From Tistrella bauzanensis (GTDB taxonomy: Bacteria > Pseudomonadota > Alphaproteobacteria > Tistrellales > Tistrellaceae), in assembly GCF_014636235.1 (NCBI RefSeq), contig NZ_BMDZ01000013.1:32252-96251 (forward strand): DNA of 64,000 bases, given 5' to 3'. Each line of letters opens with the position of its first letter. Position 1 is the stretch's first letter. Below the pieces are notes generated by a model. The model worked only from the letters and a program-made list of their open reading frames with translations, ran no database searches and was not told the origin of the DNA. A program made the position numbers and the translations under genes. Shown here one piece after another: positions 26,714 to 35,918 of this stretch.

Positions 26714-27508
26714 TCAGCCCAGCAGCAGCGCGTCGTCCGACAACTCCTCGCCGCGCACGCGTTTGAACATCGCCAGAAGATCCTCGACCTTCAGCCCCTC
26801 GCGCTCGGGGCCTGAGACGTCGAACACCACCCGGCCCTCATGCAGCATCACGGTGCGTGAGCCGATCTCCAGCGCCTGTTTCATGCTGTGGGTCACCATC
26901 AGCGTGGTCAACCGGCCCTCCGCCACAATGTCGCGGGTCAACTCCAGCACGAAATCGGCGGTGCGCGGGTCGAGCGCCGCGGTGTGTTCGTCCAGCAGCA
27001 GGATCTTCATCGGCTGCAAGGTCGCCATCAGCAGGCTCACCGCCTGGCGTTGACCGCCCGACAGCAGGCCCATCCTGTCGCCAAGCCGCTTGTCGAGCCC
27101 AAGGTCCAGCCGCTTCAGGGCGGCCCGGAACCGGTCGCGGCGGTCGGCGCGCACCGCCCGGCCAAGCCCCCGCGTCGTGCCGCGCGCGAAGGCCAGCGCC
27201 AGGTTCTCCTCGATCGACAGCTTTTCGCAGGTGCCGGCCATCGGATCCTGGAACACCCGCGCCATCAGCCCGGCGCGGCGCCGTGCGGGCCAGCGGGTGA
27301 CATCGGTGCCATCGATGACGATCCGGCCCTCATCGACCGAGGCCTCGCCCGACAGCGCGTTCAGGAAAGTGGACTTGCCGGCGCCGTTCGATCCGATCAC
27401 GCAGACGAACTCGCCCTCGGCCATGGTCAGGTCCAGCCCGCGCAGAGCGCGGGTTTCCAGCGGCGTGCCGGGGTTGAAGGTCACGTGCAGGCTGCGTGCC
27501 TCGATCAT
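26714..27508 (-). CDS. ABC transporter ATP-binding protein (TrpX-associated type)
   Basis: ATPase of 264 residues. Walker A is GSNGAGKST, signature LLSGGQRQAVSL, Walker B ILLLDEHTAALD; the Glu-His after Asp in DEHTAALD is typical of this importer family (COG1101). It partners the permease and periplasmic protein encoded just upstream on the same strand. The likely substrate class is aromatic amino acids or related small molecules, by family only. The ATG at 27508 lies two bases after the permease stop with GGGAGAT upstream, so the two are coupled. Confidence 0.9.
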   Translation of the reverse strand: MIEARSLHVTFNPGTPLETRALRGLDLTMAEGEFVCVIGSNGAGKSTFLNALSGEASVDEGRIVIDGTDVTRWPARRRAGLMARVFQDPMAGTCEKLSIEENLALAFARGTTRGLGRAVRADRRDRFRAALKRLDLGLDKRLGDRMGLLSGGQRQAVSLLMATLQPMKILLLDEHTAALDPRTADFVLELTRDIVAEGRLTTLMVTHSMKQALEIGSRTVMLHEGRVVFDVSGPEREGLKVEDLLAMFKRVRGEELSDDALLLG

Positions 27509-27510
27509 GA

Positions 27511-28410
27511 TCAGGATCTCCCGCGCGCGGCCGGGCGCCGGCGCTGGGCCAGCATCCGTGGCAGCACCATGGCCGCGGCCACCAGCACGGCGGTGACCAG
27601 ATTGAGGTCCGATGCGGTCAGCCCCAGGAAGCCCGCATTCAGCGCCAGCGCCACCGCCACCCGATACAGGATGGCGCCGACGATGCAGGCCAGCACCGCC
27701 CGGCCGATGGTGCGGGTCGACATCACCGCCTCGCCGCCGATCACCGATGCCAGCCCGACCACGATGGTGCCGACACCCATGGTGACGTCGGCGCTGCCCT
27801 GCGACTGGGCGAACAGTGCCCCGCCCACGGCGACCAGCCCGTTCGACAGCGCCATGCCGGTCAGGGTCATGGCGGCGGTGTTGATGCCCTGGGCACGGGC
27901 CATGCGGGCATTGGCGCCGGTGGCGCGCATCGCCAGACCCATCTCGCTGTTCAGGAACCGCACCAGCAGCAGCATGGCGATGATCACCACCACGCCGAAG
28001 ACCAGCGGTGTCATCAGGTAATAGGGCAGGCCCAGCGCCTCGAACGGCGTCAGCACCGTGGTCTCGCCCAGCAGCGCCACATTCGGCCGGCCCATGATCC
28101 TGAGATTGATCGAATACAGCGCGATCATCATCAGGATGCTGGCCAGCAGGTTCAGGATCTTCAGCCTGACGTTCAGCCAGGCGGTGATCGACCCCGCGAC
28201 GCAGCCGGCCAGAAACGCCACCGCCGTCGCCAGAAACGGATCCCAGCCATTGACGATCGCCGTCGCCGAAACCGCCGCACCCAGCGGAAAACTGCCGTCG
28301 ACCGTCAGGTCGGGAAAATCCAGGATGCGGAACGACAGATAGACGCCCAGCGCGACCAGCCCATAGACGAAGCCGGTCTCGATCGCGCCCATCCAGGCGA
28401 TCATGCTCAT
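27511..28410 (-). CDS. ABC transporter permease (TrpX-associated type)
   Basis: Inner-membrane permease of 299 residues with about eight or nine helices, COG4120/branched-chain permease fold. The N-terminal FRILDFPDLTVDGSFPLGAAV is the hallmark of the family working with TrpX-type binding proteins. The ATG at 28410 (MSMIAWMG) has GGAGGGG upstream; a longer frame to 28650 has no ribosome site. It is followed at once by the ATPase gene and preceded by a 368-base gap from the binding-protein gene. Confidence 0.9.
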   Translation of the reverse strand: MSMIAWMGAIETGFVYGLVALGVYLSFRILDFPDLTVDGSFPLGAAVSATAIVNGWDPFLATAVAFLAGCVAGSITAWLNVRLKILNLLASILMMIALYSINLRIMGRPNVALLGETTVLTPFEALGLPYYLMTPLVFGVVVIIAMLLLVRFLNSEMGLAMRATGANARMARAQGINTAAMTLTGMALSNGLVAVGGALFAQSQGSADVTMGVGTIVVGLASVIGGEAVMSTRTIGRAVLACIVGAILYRVAVALALNAGFLGLTASDLNLVTAVLVAAAMVLPRMLAQRRRPAARGRS

Positions 28411-28778
28411 AGCACCCCTCCCCCGGGGCTGCCGGCGCAGATCCGCACCGGATGGCTCACATGCACCATGTTGCAGGCATTCCCGTCTGCCATGTTTTCC
28501 GGAACAGAACACGCCCCGGCGCGGATATCCCCCGATCTCCGCGTCTCGCTCCGATCCGGGGCGGCGCTTCAGGCAGTGGTAGCCGATCCCCCGAACCACC
28601 GCAAGCCGTCCGCGAAACCCATACCAGAGCTGTAGAACAAATGAAACCAATTCGCCGATGCGTCATCCAATGATGAAACCTCTGCGATTGCCGCTGCCAT
28701 AGCGGAGCCCCAACCGCGAACGCCGCCATGGAGGCTCCATGGCGGCGTTCGGCTGGCATGCCTGTTGTCGGACGCCGC
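28411..28778 (-). other. Intra-operon gap with hairpin
   Basis: 368 bases between the binding-protein stop and the permease start hold no gene. Just after the binding-protein stop lies a strong hairpin (see 28717-28751). The rest is AT-richer around 28620-28680. No clear sigma-70 promoter was found for the permease genes, though a weak one cannot be excluded. Confidence 0.5.
28717..28751 (-). terminator. Hairpin between binding protein and permease genes
   Basis: CGAACGCCGCCATGGA (28717-28732) pairs perfectly with TCCATGGCGGCGTTCG (28736-28751) across a three-base loop. There is no U tract. In an importer operon such a stem usually protects the binding-protein mRNA from 3' decay or partly terminates, giving excess binding protein. 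Confidence 0.7.
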
Positions 28779-29777
28779 TTACTTCACGACTTCCTTGGCA
28801 TCGGCGATCACCGCCTCGGGGATGGTGACACCCATCTCCTTGGCCGAACCGGGGTTCAGGTACAGTTCCAGCTTCTCGACCGTCGAGGCTGGAATGTCGC
28901 CAGGATTGGCGCCGCCCAGGATCTTCGCAACCATCTCGCCGGTCTGATAGCCGACGTCGTAATAGTTGAAGCCCACCGCCGCGATGGCGCCACGACCGAC
29001 CGAATTGGTATCGCCGGCATAGACCGGGATGTCGGCATCCTGGCCCACCTTCACCACACTCTCGATCGCCGAGACCACGGTGTTGTCGGTGGGCACATAG
29101 ATGACGTCGACCTTGCCGACCAGCGAGCGCGCTGCGGTCAGCACGTCACTCGACTTGGTCGCGGCGGCCTTCGACACGGTCATGCCGTAATCGCCGGCGG
29201 TCTTCTCGATCAGATCCACCAGCGCCACGGCATTGGCTTCGCCGGGGTTGTAGATCACGCCCAGCCGCTTCGCGTCGGGGGTGATGCGGGTGATCAGTTC
29301 CAGATGCTTGCCCATCGGCGACAGGTCGGAGACGCCGGTGACATTGCCGCCGGGCTTCTCCATGTTGCTGATCAGCTTGGCGCCGACCGGGTCGGTCACG
29401 GCCGAGAACACCAGCGGGATGTCGCGGGTGGCGGCCGCCACCGCCTGGGCCGAGGGGGTTGCGATGGCAACGATGGCGTCCGGGCCGTCGCCCACGAATT
29501 TGCGCGCGATCTGGCCGGCGGTCGCTACATTGCCCTGGGCGTTCTGATAGTCCCATTCCAGGTTTTTGCCGACCTCCCAGCCGGCCGCCTTCAGCGCGTC
29601 CTGCACACCCTGGCGGGTCGCATCCAGCGCCGGATGCTCGACGATCTGCGTGATCGCGACCGATTTGGTCTCGGCGGCGACGCCGGAGCCGGCGGCCAGA
29701 CCCGCAATGGCCAGCGCGGCAAGCGATGCCGCGACACGGGTGCCGCGCAGGCTGCGCAGACGAGTGAGACTGGTCAT
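28779..29777 (-). CDS. ABC transporter substrate-binding protein, TrpX family
   Basis: Periplasmic binding protein of 332 residues (PF04392-type). The signal peptide has a hydrophobic core at about 16-30 and cleavage near VAAET (35). Family motifs are ITQIVEHPALDATRQGV, GNVATAGQIARKFV, PLVFSAVTDPVGAKL, GVIYNPGEANAVALV and VYAGDTNSVGRGAIAAVGFNYY. Related proteins bind tryptophan, tyrosine or unknown ligands. The ATG at 29777 is preceded by GGGAAGGG. It heads the importer operon with permease and ATPase downstream. Confidence 0.9.
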   Translation of the reverse strand: MTSLTRLRSLRGTRVAASLAALAIAGLAAGSGVAAETKSVAITQIVEHPALDATRQGVQDALKAAGWEVGKNLEWDYQNAQGNVATAGQIARKFVGDGPDAIVAIATPSAQAVAAATRDIPLVFSAVTDPVGAKLISNMEKPGGNVTGVSDLSPMGKHLELITRITPDAKRLGVIYNPGEANAVALVDLIEKTAGDYGMTVSKAAATKSSDVLTAARSLVGKVDVIYVPTDNTVVSAIESVVKVGQDADIPVYAGDTNSVGRGAIAAVGFNYYDVGYQTGEMVAKILGGANPGDIPASTVEKLELYLNPGSAKEMGVTIPEAVIADAKEVVK

Positions 29778-30102
29778 GAACTGACGCCCTTCCCTGATAT
29801 CGTTGATGCCGCCATCCGGTGACGGTTCGGCCGGTCGCCCCACTCTCCCCGCGATAGGTCTCCCCGCGATGGGCGCCGGCATGGCGGGCGCGGGGCCACA
29901 GCCGGCCACGCGCGTGCTGGCACAAGGATGACCACGGCCCGCGCGGCCGGTCAAGCGCACCCGGCATGATCCCGCCCGCGACAGCGCCAGAGGCGGCCAT
30001 GCGCGTCACACGACAACGCCGCCATCCGGATGGATGGCGGCGTTGTCGACATGCGTGGACCGGGCCGGCCATGGCCGGCCCGTCAGGGTGCAGCGGGGCT
30101 GA
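29778..30102 (-). other. Intergenic region with 15-bp duplication and hairpin
   Basis: 325 bases upstream of the binding-protein gene. It contains a 15-bp direct duplication (TCTCCCCGCGATAGG and near-copy, 29844-29873) and the hairpin at 30011-30048. The promoter of the importer operon must lie here or read in from upstream, but I could not identify -35/-10 boxes with confidence. Confidence 0.45.
30011..30048 (-). terminator. Strong hairpin after the 65-residue gene
   Basis: CGACAACGCCGCCATCC (30011-30027) pairs perfectly with GGATGGCGGCGTTGTCG (30032-30048) across a GGAT loop: 17 uninterrupted pairs. It lies 55 bases past the stop of the small minus-strand gene. No U tract. It shares the AACGCCGCCAT core with the hairpin at 28717. 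Confidence 0.75.
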
Positions 30103-30300
30103 TCAGGCGATGATATCGACCACCTGCCCGCGGCCGCTGGTTGGCAGCGGCGGGCGATTGCGCTCGGCATCGGCCTCAACCTTGCCCGCGGCGGGGACAG
30201 CCTCGATCGTCTGGCGGCCATCGCGATCGGCATAGCCCGCGACCTGCATCGGCGCCACGGTCTGGGCGTTCAGAAAGGCGGCGTTCGGCGACACCTGCAT
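30103..30300 (-). CDS. Small protein of unknown function, 65 residues
   Basis: Opens MQVSPNAAFLNAQ and ends GRGQVVDIIA; no membrane helix, no signal peptide, no cysteines; mostly polar with Ala/Pro-rich parts. I do not recognise a family. Support that it is real: a GGAGG ribosome site nine bases before the ATG, a TTGACC-17-GATATG promoter further up, codon third positions rich in G/C, and a strong hairpin just past its stop. It is likely transcribed by itself. Role unknown. Confidence 0.65.
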   Translation of the reverse strand: MQVSPNAAFLNAQTVAPMQVAGYADRDGRQTIEAVPAAGKVEADAERNRPPLPTSGRGQVVDIIA

Positions 30301-30638
30301 GGCGATCGACCTCCCGTCAACGGGACGCGCTCAATCAATGCCCGGCGCGTTCTCAGGCTTCTGGCTTCACATATCGTGTGCCGGCGCCTCCGGGTCAAGT
30401 GCCTGCATGCATTGACCTCCCGCGCTGTGGCGAGCGGCCCGCCCCGACGCCCGGTCCCGACAGGCTGACGCCATCCCGGCAGGGCAGGGCCGCCGTGTGA
30501 CGTTGCCGCCACTCGCGCCCCGCGATTTTACATGCCACACTTGTCGCGTGACAGAGCCACCCCGGAACCGCCCGCAACCGCCCCGTGCCACCGCTCACCC
30601 GTGCCACCGCTCATCCGCCATCGGACCCCGAACCCGCC
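30301..30638. other. Divergent region with a 16-bp perfect tandem duplication
   Basis: 338 bases between the small gene and the hybrid kinase gene. CCCGTGCCACCGCTCA occurs twice back to back at 30582-30613, just before the kinase start. No further gene is supported. Confidence 0.6.
30370..30398 (-). promoter_or_regulatory. Promoter of the 65-residue gene
   Basis: On the minus strand TTGACC (30398-30393) and GATATG (30375-30370) are 17 bases apart. The start codon at 30300 would lie about 60 bases downstream of initiation. Confidence 0.45.
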
Positions 30639-33600
30639 ATGCATCAGGACCGCCCGGCAACCCTTGTTCGATCGCTGACCGTCGCGGCCGTGGTGGTGGG
30701 GGTGATCCTGGCGGGGTTGGTGGTGATCCAGGGATGGCGCTCGCACACCGCCGCGATGCATGATGCCGGCCGACGCGCCACCGGGCTGGCCCTGCTGCTG
30801 GCCGAACATGCCGCCCGCTCCATGGATGCCGTGGACATCGAAATGGCGCGGGTGGAAGACCAGATCCGGGCGCAGGACAGCCTGCCCGACCGTCTGAATC
30901 GGGCATGGTTCGACCGGCTGACCCGCATCGCCGCCGACACGCCGCAGATCAAGGCCTTGTGGCTGGTCGATCCCGCAGGCCAGGTCGTCCAGCTCACCCA
31001 TGGCTTTCCGGCACCCGTGATTTCGGTCGCCGACCGCACCTATTTCGCCCGCGCCATTGCCGGCACCGGCGGGCTGCTGATGGATCCGCCGGTTCTGGGG
31101 GAGGTCACCGGGGCCTGGTATGTGCCGACGGCCCGCGCGGTTCGAGGCACGGATGGCCGGCTGATCGGTGTGGTCGGGGCGGCGGTCGATCCCGCCTATT
31201 TCATCCGGGTCTATCGCTCGGTCGATGTGGGCGATGCCGGCCGGCTGCTGCTGCTGGATGGCGACGGCCGCAAGCTGGGTGCCGTGCCCGACGGGCGTCC
31301 GCCGCGCGCCGACGAGGACCTGCCGCTCGCCCCCGACGCGATCCCGGCCAGCGGCGCCCCGCCGGTGGTGGCGGCCAATCCCGCCGGCCTTGGGCGCGCC
31401 TGGGTCGATCCGGCACGCATCGACCCAGGCCTGGCGATGACCGATCCCGATGACGGGGTGGCACGGATCTATGGCACCGCCGATGTGCCCGGGCGGCCGC
31501 TGGTGGTGGCGGCGGGCCTGAGCGTCGCCGACATCCGCACCGACTGGGCGGCCGGGCGGGCAACCGACCTTGCCCTGCTGGCGGCGATGGTTCTGGTGCT
31601 GGCGCTGACGCTCGCCTTCCTCCGCACGCGCATCGTGGCGCCGGTCGCGCGATTGCATGCGGCGGTCGCCGATCTGGGGCCGGGGCGGATCACCGCCCCC
31701 CTGCCCGTGGTGGGGGGCGCGCGTGAGATCGTGGAACTGGCCGCGGGCATCGAGGCGATGCGCGCGGCACTCGATCGCAACACCCGCAGCCTGGAAGACA
31801 AAGTCGCGCTGCGCACCGCCGAGGCCACCGCCCGCGGCGCGCTGCTCGACAGTGCGTTTTCGGCACTGGGTCAGGGCATCGCGATCTTCGACCCGGACCT
31901 GTTCCTGATCGCCTGCAACCGCCAATATCTGGACCTGCTGGGGCTGCCTCCCGATGCCGCGCGCCCGGGCACGCCGCTGGCCGCCATCGCCGCCGCCGCC
32001 CTGCCCGAGACCCTGCCCGACGAGGCACGGGCACCACGGATCGCCCGCCGGCTGGAGCTTGCCCGCAATCGCGCGCCGGCCAGCCTGATGGAGCGCACGG
32101 CCAGCGGCCGGGTGATCGAGATCGCCCACAACCCGATCCCCGATGGCGGATCGGTCGCGATCTACAAGGACGTGACCGAGGCCCAGCAGATCGAGAAGGC
32201 CTTGCGCGACAGCGAGTGGCGCTATCGCCTGCTGGCCGAGAACGCCGGCGATCTGATCCTGCGCCAGAGCCCCGACGGCACCATTCTGTATGCCTCGCCC
32301 GCGGCCCATGGCCTGCTGGGGATGGAGCCGGACACATTGATCGGCCGCAGGCTGGCCGATCTGGTCGTTCCTGAGGACAGCGGCATTCTGGCCCAGCATA
32401 TGACGGCGCTGGACGATCAGGGGCGGCACCGGGCGACGCTGCGCCTGCGCCATGCGACCGGGCGGCCGGTCTGGGTCGAGGCAGGGGCGCGCATGATCCG
32501 CCATGCCCGCACCGGCGCGCCCAGCGAATTGCATGCCAGCCTGCGCGATGTGGGCGAGCGGGTGGCCGCCGACCGGGCGCTGGCCGAGAATGCCCGGCTG
32601 CTGAGCACCACGCTCGACAGCATGCGCCAGGGGCTGTGCCTGATAGACGGCAGTTTCCGGGTGGTGCTGCACAATCGCCGCTTCCTGGACATGAACGGCC
32701 TGCAACCCGAAGAATGTCCGCCCCTGGCCGATTTCGAACAGATCATGCACCTGATGGCCGGTCGCGGTGAATTCGGCGACGACCCCGCCTTCCGCGACGT
32801 GGCGCGCCGGATGCAGGCTCTGCGCCGGCCCTGGCCGCAGAGTTGGGAGCGCCGCCGGCCCGACGGCACGGTGATCGAGGTGGCGAGCGCGCCCTTTCCC
32901 GGCGGCGGGCTGGTGATGACCTTTGCCGACGTCACCAACCGCCGGCAGGCCGAACAGGCGCTCGCCCGGCAGGGCGAGGTGCTGCGCGTCACCATCGACG
33001 CGATGGATCAGGGGCTGATGCTGTCGGATCGCGATTTCAACATCGTGGTGGTCAATCGCCGCTATCAGGATCTGCTGGAGATCCCCGCCGGTATCGCGCG
33101 GCCGGGCAATCCGGTGGCGGAGGTTATCCGCTTCACCGCCCGGCGTGGCGAATTCGGCCCTGGCGACCCCGACCGGCTGGCCGCGGCGTGGATGGCGCGG
33201 ATGCGCGATCCGGCGCTGATCGGCCAGCCGGTCGAGCATCCCCGCCCCAACGGCCGGCTGCTGGAAATTATCCGGCTACCGGTCGATGATGGCGGGATGT
33301 TGAGCATCTACACCGATGTCACCGACCGCCGGCGGGTGCAGGATGCGCTGGAAACCGCGCGTGAACGGGCGCTGGACGCGGCCGATGCCCGCGCGCGGTT
33401 TCTGGCCACCGTCTCGCATGAAATCCGCAACCCGCTGAACTCGATCCTGAACGCCCTGCATTTCATCGAGGATACCGACCTCGATGCCGAACAGGCGGGG
33501 CTGGCCCAGATCATGCGCCGGGCCTCGGAACTGCTGCTCGACCTGCTCGACGACGTGCTCGATCTGTCGCGGATCGAGGCGGGCAAGCTGGTGATCGACC

Positions 33601-34787
33601 CGCGCCCCTTCGATCCGCTGGCGCTGGTCAGCGACGTGAAGGCGCTGTTCGACCCGCAGGCGCGCCGCAAGGGGCTGGTGCTGGACGTGGCCGCCGCCGC
33701 CAGCGACCTGCCGGCGCGGCTGGTGGGCGATCATCGCCGCCTGCGCCAGATTCTGGTCAATCTGACCGGTAATGCCATCAAGTTCACCGATCAGGGACGG
33801 GTCACCATCGCCGTGACGCTGCGCCCCGGAACCGGCGATGGCGGGCCGGGCACGACCAGCCATTTGCCGGTGCTGCGCTTCGAGGTGATCGACACCGGCA
33901 TCGGTATTCCCGCCGAACAGACCCGGCAGCTGTTCGAGGAATATTTTCAGGCCCGCGCCGACACTATGACCCGCGGCCGGGACGCCGAGGCAGATCAGGG
34001 GAACGACGCCCGCCAGGGAAGCGACTCCGGACAGGGGATCGGGCAAGAGATCGACACCGGCCGGCCCGTGGGCCGGCTGGCCGGGTTGGGCGGTGGCGCC
34101 GGGCTGGGCCTGGCCATCGTCCGCCGGCTGACCGAGCTGCTCGGCGGCTGCATCGGGTGCGACAGCGTTCCCGGCGAAGGCAGCCGGTTCTGGTTCGAGG
34201 TGCCGGCGGCACAGGTGCTTGCGGGTAACCGGCCACCGGCGCCAGCCGATGCGGCCCCAATTGGCGCGGCCAGCCTGCGCACCCTGCCCGGCGGTCGTGC
34301 GCCGGTCGACACCGACAGCCTCCCGCGCGTTCAGTCAGGACCGGAGATCATGTCCCGAGACGTCGACACAGATGCGGCACCGGCCCCCGGATCCGTCCGC
34401 ATCCTGCTCGCCGAAGACAATGCGATGAACCAGATGCTTACCGCCCGCGCCCTCGACCGCGCCGGATATCGGGTCGATACGGTCGGCGAGGGCATGGCCG
34501 CGGTCGACGCCGCCGCCGGTACGCGCTATGACCTGATCCTGATGGATGTCCAGATGCCGGGGTTGAGCGGGCTGGAGGCCACCCGCCGCATCCGGGCGCT
34601 GCCTGATGGCCATGGCCTGATGCCGATCGTGGCGCTGACCGCCAATGCCGGTCGCGAGGCCGAGGATGTCTGCCGTGCCGCCGGGATGGACGATCATCTG
34701 TCGAAACCCTTCCGCCGTGACGAGTTGGTCGCAATGGTCCACCGCTGGCTGAAGCGGCCCTCTGTCGGCGATGGACGCAGCGGTTGA
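30639..34787 (+). CDS. Hybrid sensor histidine kinase with Cache and four PAS domains
   Basis: Membrane kinase of 1382 residues. TM1 is at about 12-31; a periplasmic Cache-like sensor (about 40-300) contains VADRTYFARAIAG, typical of dCache ligand pockets; TM2 is at about 310-330 with a HAMP region after it. Four PAS-type domains follow near 400-515, 523-640, 652-770 and 782-895. The H-box is TVSHEIRNPLNS (His927) and the ATPase domain runs about 1027-1189 with NLTGNAIKFTDQG and DTGIGIP. A C-terminal receiver has Asp1303 in LILMDVQMPG. An insert of about 35 residues rich in Asp/Gln/Gly interrupts the ATPase domain. No partner regulator is adjacent. The signal is unknown. The start at 30639 (MHQDRPATL) is the best fit to a short cytoplasmic N-terminus. 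Confidence 0.92.
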   Translation: MHQDRPATLVRSLTVAAVVVGVILAGLVVIQGWRSHTAAMHDAGRRATGLALLLAEHAARSMDAVDIEMARVEDQIRAQDSLPDRLNRAWFDRLTRIAADTPQIKALWLVDPAGQVVQLTHGFPAPVISVADRTYFARAIAGTGGLLMDPPVLGEVTGAWYVPTARAVRGTDGRLIGVVGAAVDPAYFIRVYRSVDVGDAGRLLLLDGDGRKLGAVPDGRPPRADEDLPLAPDAIPASGAPPVVAANPAGLGRAWVDPARIDPGLAMTDPDDGVARIYGTADVPGRPLVVAAGLSVADIRTDWAAGRATDLALLAAMVLVLALTLAFLRTRIVAPVARLHAAVADLGPGRITAPLPVVGGAREIVELAAGIEAMRAALDRNTRSLEDKVALRTAEATARGALLDSAFSALGQGIAIFDPDLFLIACNRQYLDLLGLPPDAARPGTPLAAIAAAALPETLPDEARAPRIARRLELARNRAPASLMERTASGRVIEIAHNPIPDGGSVAIYKDVTEAQQIEKALRDSEWRYRLLAENAGDLILRQSPDGTILYASPAAHGLLGMEPDTLIGRRLADLVVPEDSGILAQHMTALDDQGRHRATLRLRHATGRPVWVEAGARMIRHARTGAPSELHASLRDVGERVAADRALAENARLLSTTLDSMRQGLCLIDGSFRVVLHNRRFLDMNGLQPEECPPLADFEQIMHLMAGRGEFGDDPAFRDVARRMQALRRPWPQSWERRRPDGTVIEVASAPFPGGGLVMTFADVTNRRQAEQALARQGEVLRVTIDAMDQGLMLSDRDFNIVVVNRRYQDLLEIPAGIARPGNPVAEVIRFTARRGEFGPGDPDRLAAAWMARMRDPALIGQPVEHPRPNGRLLEIIRLPVDDGGMLSIYTDVTDRRRVQDALETARERALDAADARARFLATVSHEIRNPLNSILNALHFIEDTDLDAEQAGLAQIMRRASELLLDLLDDVLDLSRIEAGKLVIDPRPFDPLALVSDVKALFDPQARRKGLVLDVAAAASDLPARLVGDHRRLRQILVNLTGNAIKFTDQGRVTIAVTLRPGTGDGGPGTTSHLPVLRFEVIDTGIGIPAEQTRQLFEEYFQARADTMTRGRDAEADQGNDARQGSDSGQGIGQEIDTGRPVGRLAGLGGGAGLGLAIVRRLTELLGGCIGCDSVPGEGSRFWFEVPAAQVLAGNRPPAPADAAPIGAASLRTLPGGRAPVDTDSLPRVQSGPEIMSRDVDTDAAPAPGSVRILLAEDNAMNQMLTARALDRAGYRVDTVGEGMAAVDAAAGTRYDLILMDVQMPGLSGLEATRRIRALPDGHGLMPIVALTANAGREAEDVCRAAGMDDHLSKPFRRDELVAMVHRWLKRPSVGDGRSG

Positions 34788-34943
34788 ATGAATATCGCGT
34801 GGGGCGCAAGATTAACTCCCCCTTATTGCGCAAAATGGTATCATCCACACTGAAACACGAACCGCGTCGGCAGGCGGCCGGCACTGTTGCACCCCACATC
34901 CTGAATGACCGGAAACCGGAATGAGCGGACATATGGTGGCTGC

Positions 34944-35660
34944 ATGACCATGGATCGTCACCGTGCGAAATCAGCACCATCCATGGCGGAACGCCATGAC
35001 GATGATGATGCCGTGCGACTGGCGACGCTGACGGATGCCGATGGGCCGGGGAAATGGGCCTTCACCATCCTGGCGGTGTCGTTCGGTGCGCTCACCGCCG
35101 GCCTTCTGGTTGCCGGCAATCTGATGACCGGCAACAACCGGTCGATGTCCGGCAGTGGCGCCAGTGCGTCGGCCGGTATGCAGGGCCTCGACATCCGCTT
35201 CACCGACCCGGCCTGGGATGGCCGCACCGTGCCCGCCAACGCCCTGTGCAGCCGCTATGGCCCCGCCGGCAAATCGCCGGGGCTGGCGGTCAGCGGTCTT
35301 CCGGCAGACACCCGCATGGTGGTCATCGCCTTCAACGACGACAGCTATCAGCGCCTGTCCACCGATGGTGGCCATGGCACCATCGCCATGCCGGTGCCGA
35401 CCGAACAATCCTGGGTGGCGATACCGCCGGTCGCCGGTGAAAGCCACCAACTGCCGGCCGATATCATCATGGTGAAGCCGCATCGCGGCGCCCTGCACAC
35501 GGGCACCGCCTATCTGCCACCCTGTTCCGGTGGTGCCGGCAATCACTATTCCGCCGTCGTCCAGGCGGTCCGCACGCCGCCGCCCGGCCCGTCCGGCACC
35601 GTGCAGATCATGCCGGAAGATGTGCTGGCGCAGGCGACCATCTCGCTCGGCCGCTATTGA
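34944..35660 (+). CDS. Membrane-anchored PEBP-like protein (hypothetical)
   Basis: About 238 residues from the ATG at 34944 (an upstream ATG at 34905 is possible). A charged head rich in Asp (HDDDD) precedes one membrane helix at about 35-60. The outer part has features of the YbhB/PEBP (Raf kinase inhibitor-like) fold: IRFTDPAWDGRTVPAN, SPGLAVSGLPADTRMVVIAF and a late PPCSGGAGNHYSAVVQAV matching the GPCPPxxxHRY region loosely. The His-Tyr pair is kept but the usual Asp-Pro-Asp is not obvious. Function unknown; it may bind a ligand or anion in the periplasm. It stands alone and ends before a strong terminator. Confidence 0.65.
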   Translation: MTMDRHRAKSAPSMAERHDDDDAVRLATLTDADGPGKWAFTILAVSFGALTAGLLVAGNLMTGNNRSMSGSGASASAGMQGLDIRFTDPAWDGRTVPANALCSRYGPAGKSPGLAVSGLPADTRMVVIAFNDDSYQRLSTDGGHGTIAMPVPTEQSWVAIPPVAGESHQLPADIIMVKPHRGALHTGTAYLPPCSGGAGNHYSAVVQAVRTPPPGPSGTVQIMPEDVLAQATISLGRY

Positions 35661-35741
35661 TCATCGGCTGAGCGGCACGGCGCGCATGCCGCCGGCGAAT
35701 TCCCTCAGATCGACGCCCCGCACCAGACTGGCATCCCGTAC

Positions 35742-35809
35742 AGCCGGCACCCCATACAAGCCGGCACCCCATACAAGCCGGCACCCCATACAAGCCGGCA
35801 CCCCATACA
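35742..35809. repeat. 17-bp tandem repeat array, four perfect copies
   Basis: AGCCGGCACCCCATACA occurs four times without spacers, and a fifth, degenerate copy precedes it from about 35725. It lies between the PEBP-like gene and its terminator. There is no spacer diversity, so it is not a CRISPR array. Confidence 0.95.
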
Positions 35810-35811
35810 AG

Positions 35812-35843
35812 ACAGGGCGGCATCGCAAGCGATGCCGCCCTGT
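35812..35843 (+). terminator. Rho-independent terminator
   Basis: ACAGGGCGGCATCG pairs perfectly with CGATGCCGCCCTGT across loop CAAG, followed by TTT. It ends the PEBP-like gene and may also stop minus-strand phaR transcription. Confidence 0.85.
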
Positions 35844-35918
35844 TTTCGTGCCCGACGGTCAATTTCAGGCCTGACAGTCCGTTTTGTACGCGACAGTCAG
35901 GGACGGCGCAGGCGCCGG

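Noticed and set aside
30528-33239. A 903-codon minus-strand frame opposite the hybrid kinase gene
   Set aside because: Same artefact: antisense of a real gene with high-GC codon bias; composition is not protein-like.
35742-35809. CRISPR array
   Set aside because: The 17-bp units abut each other with no spacers, and no cas genes are near.
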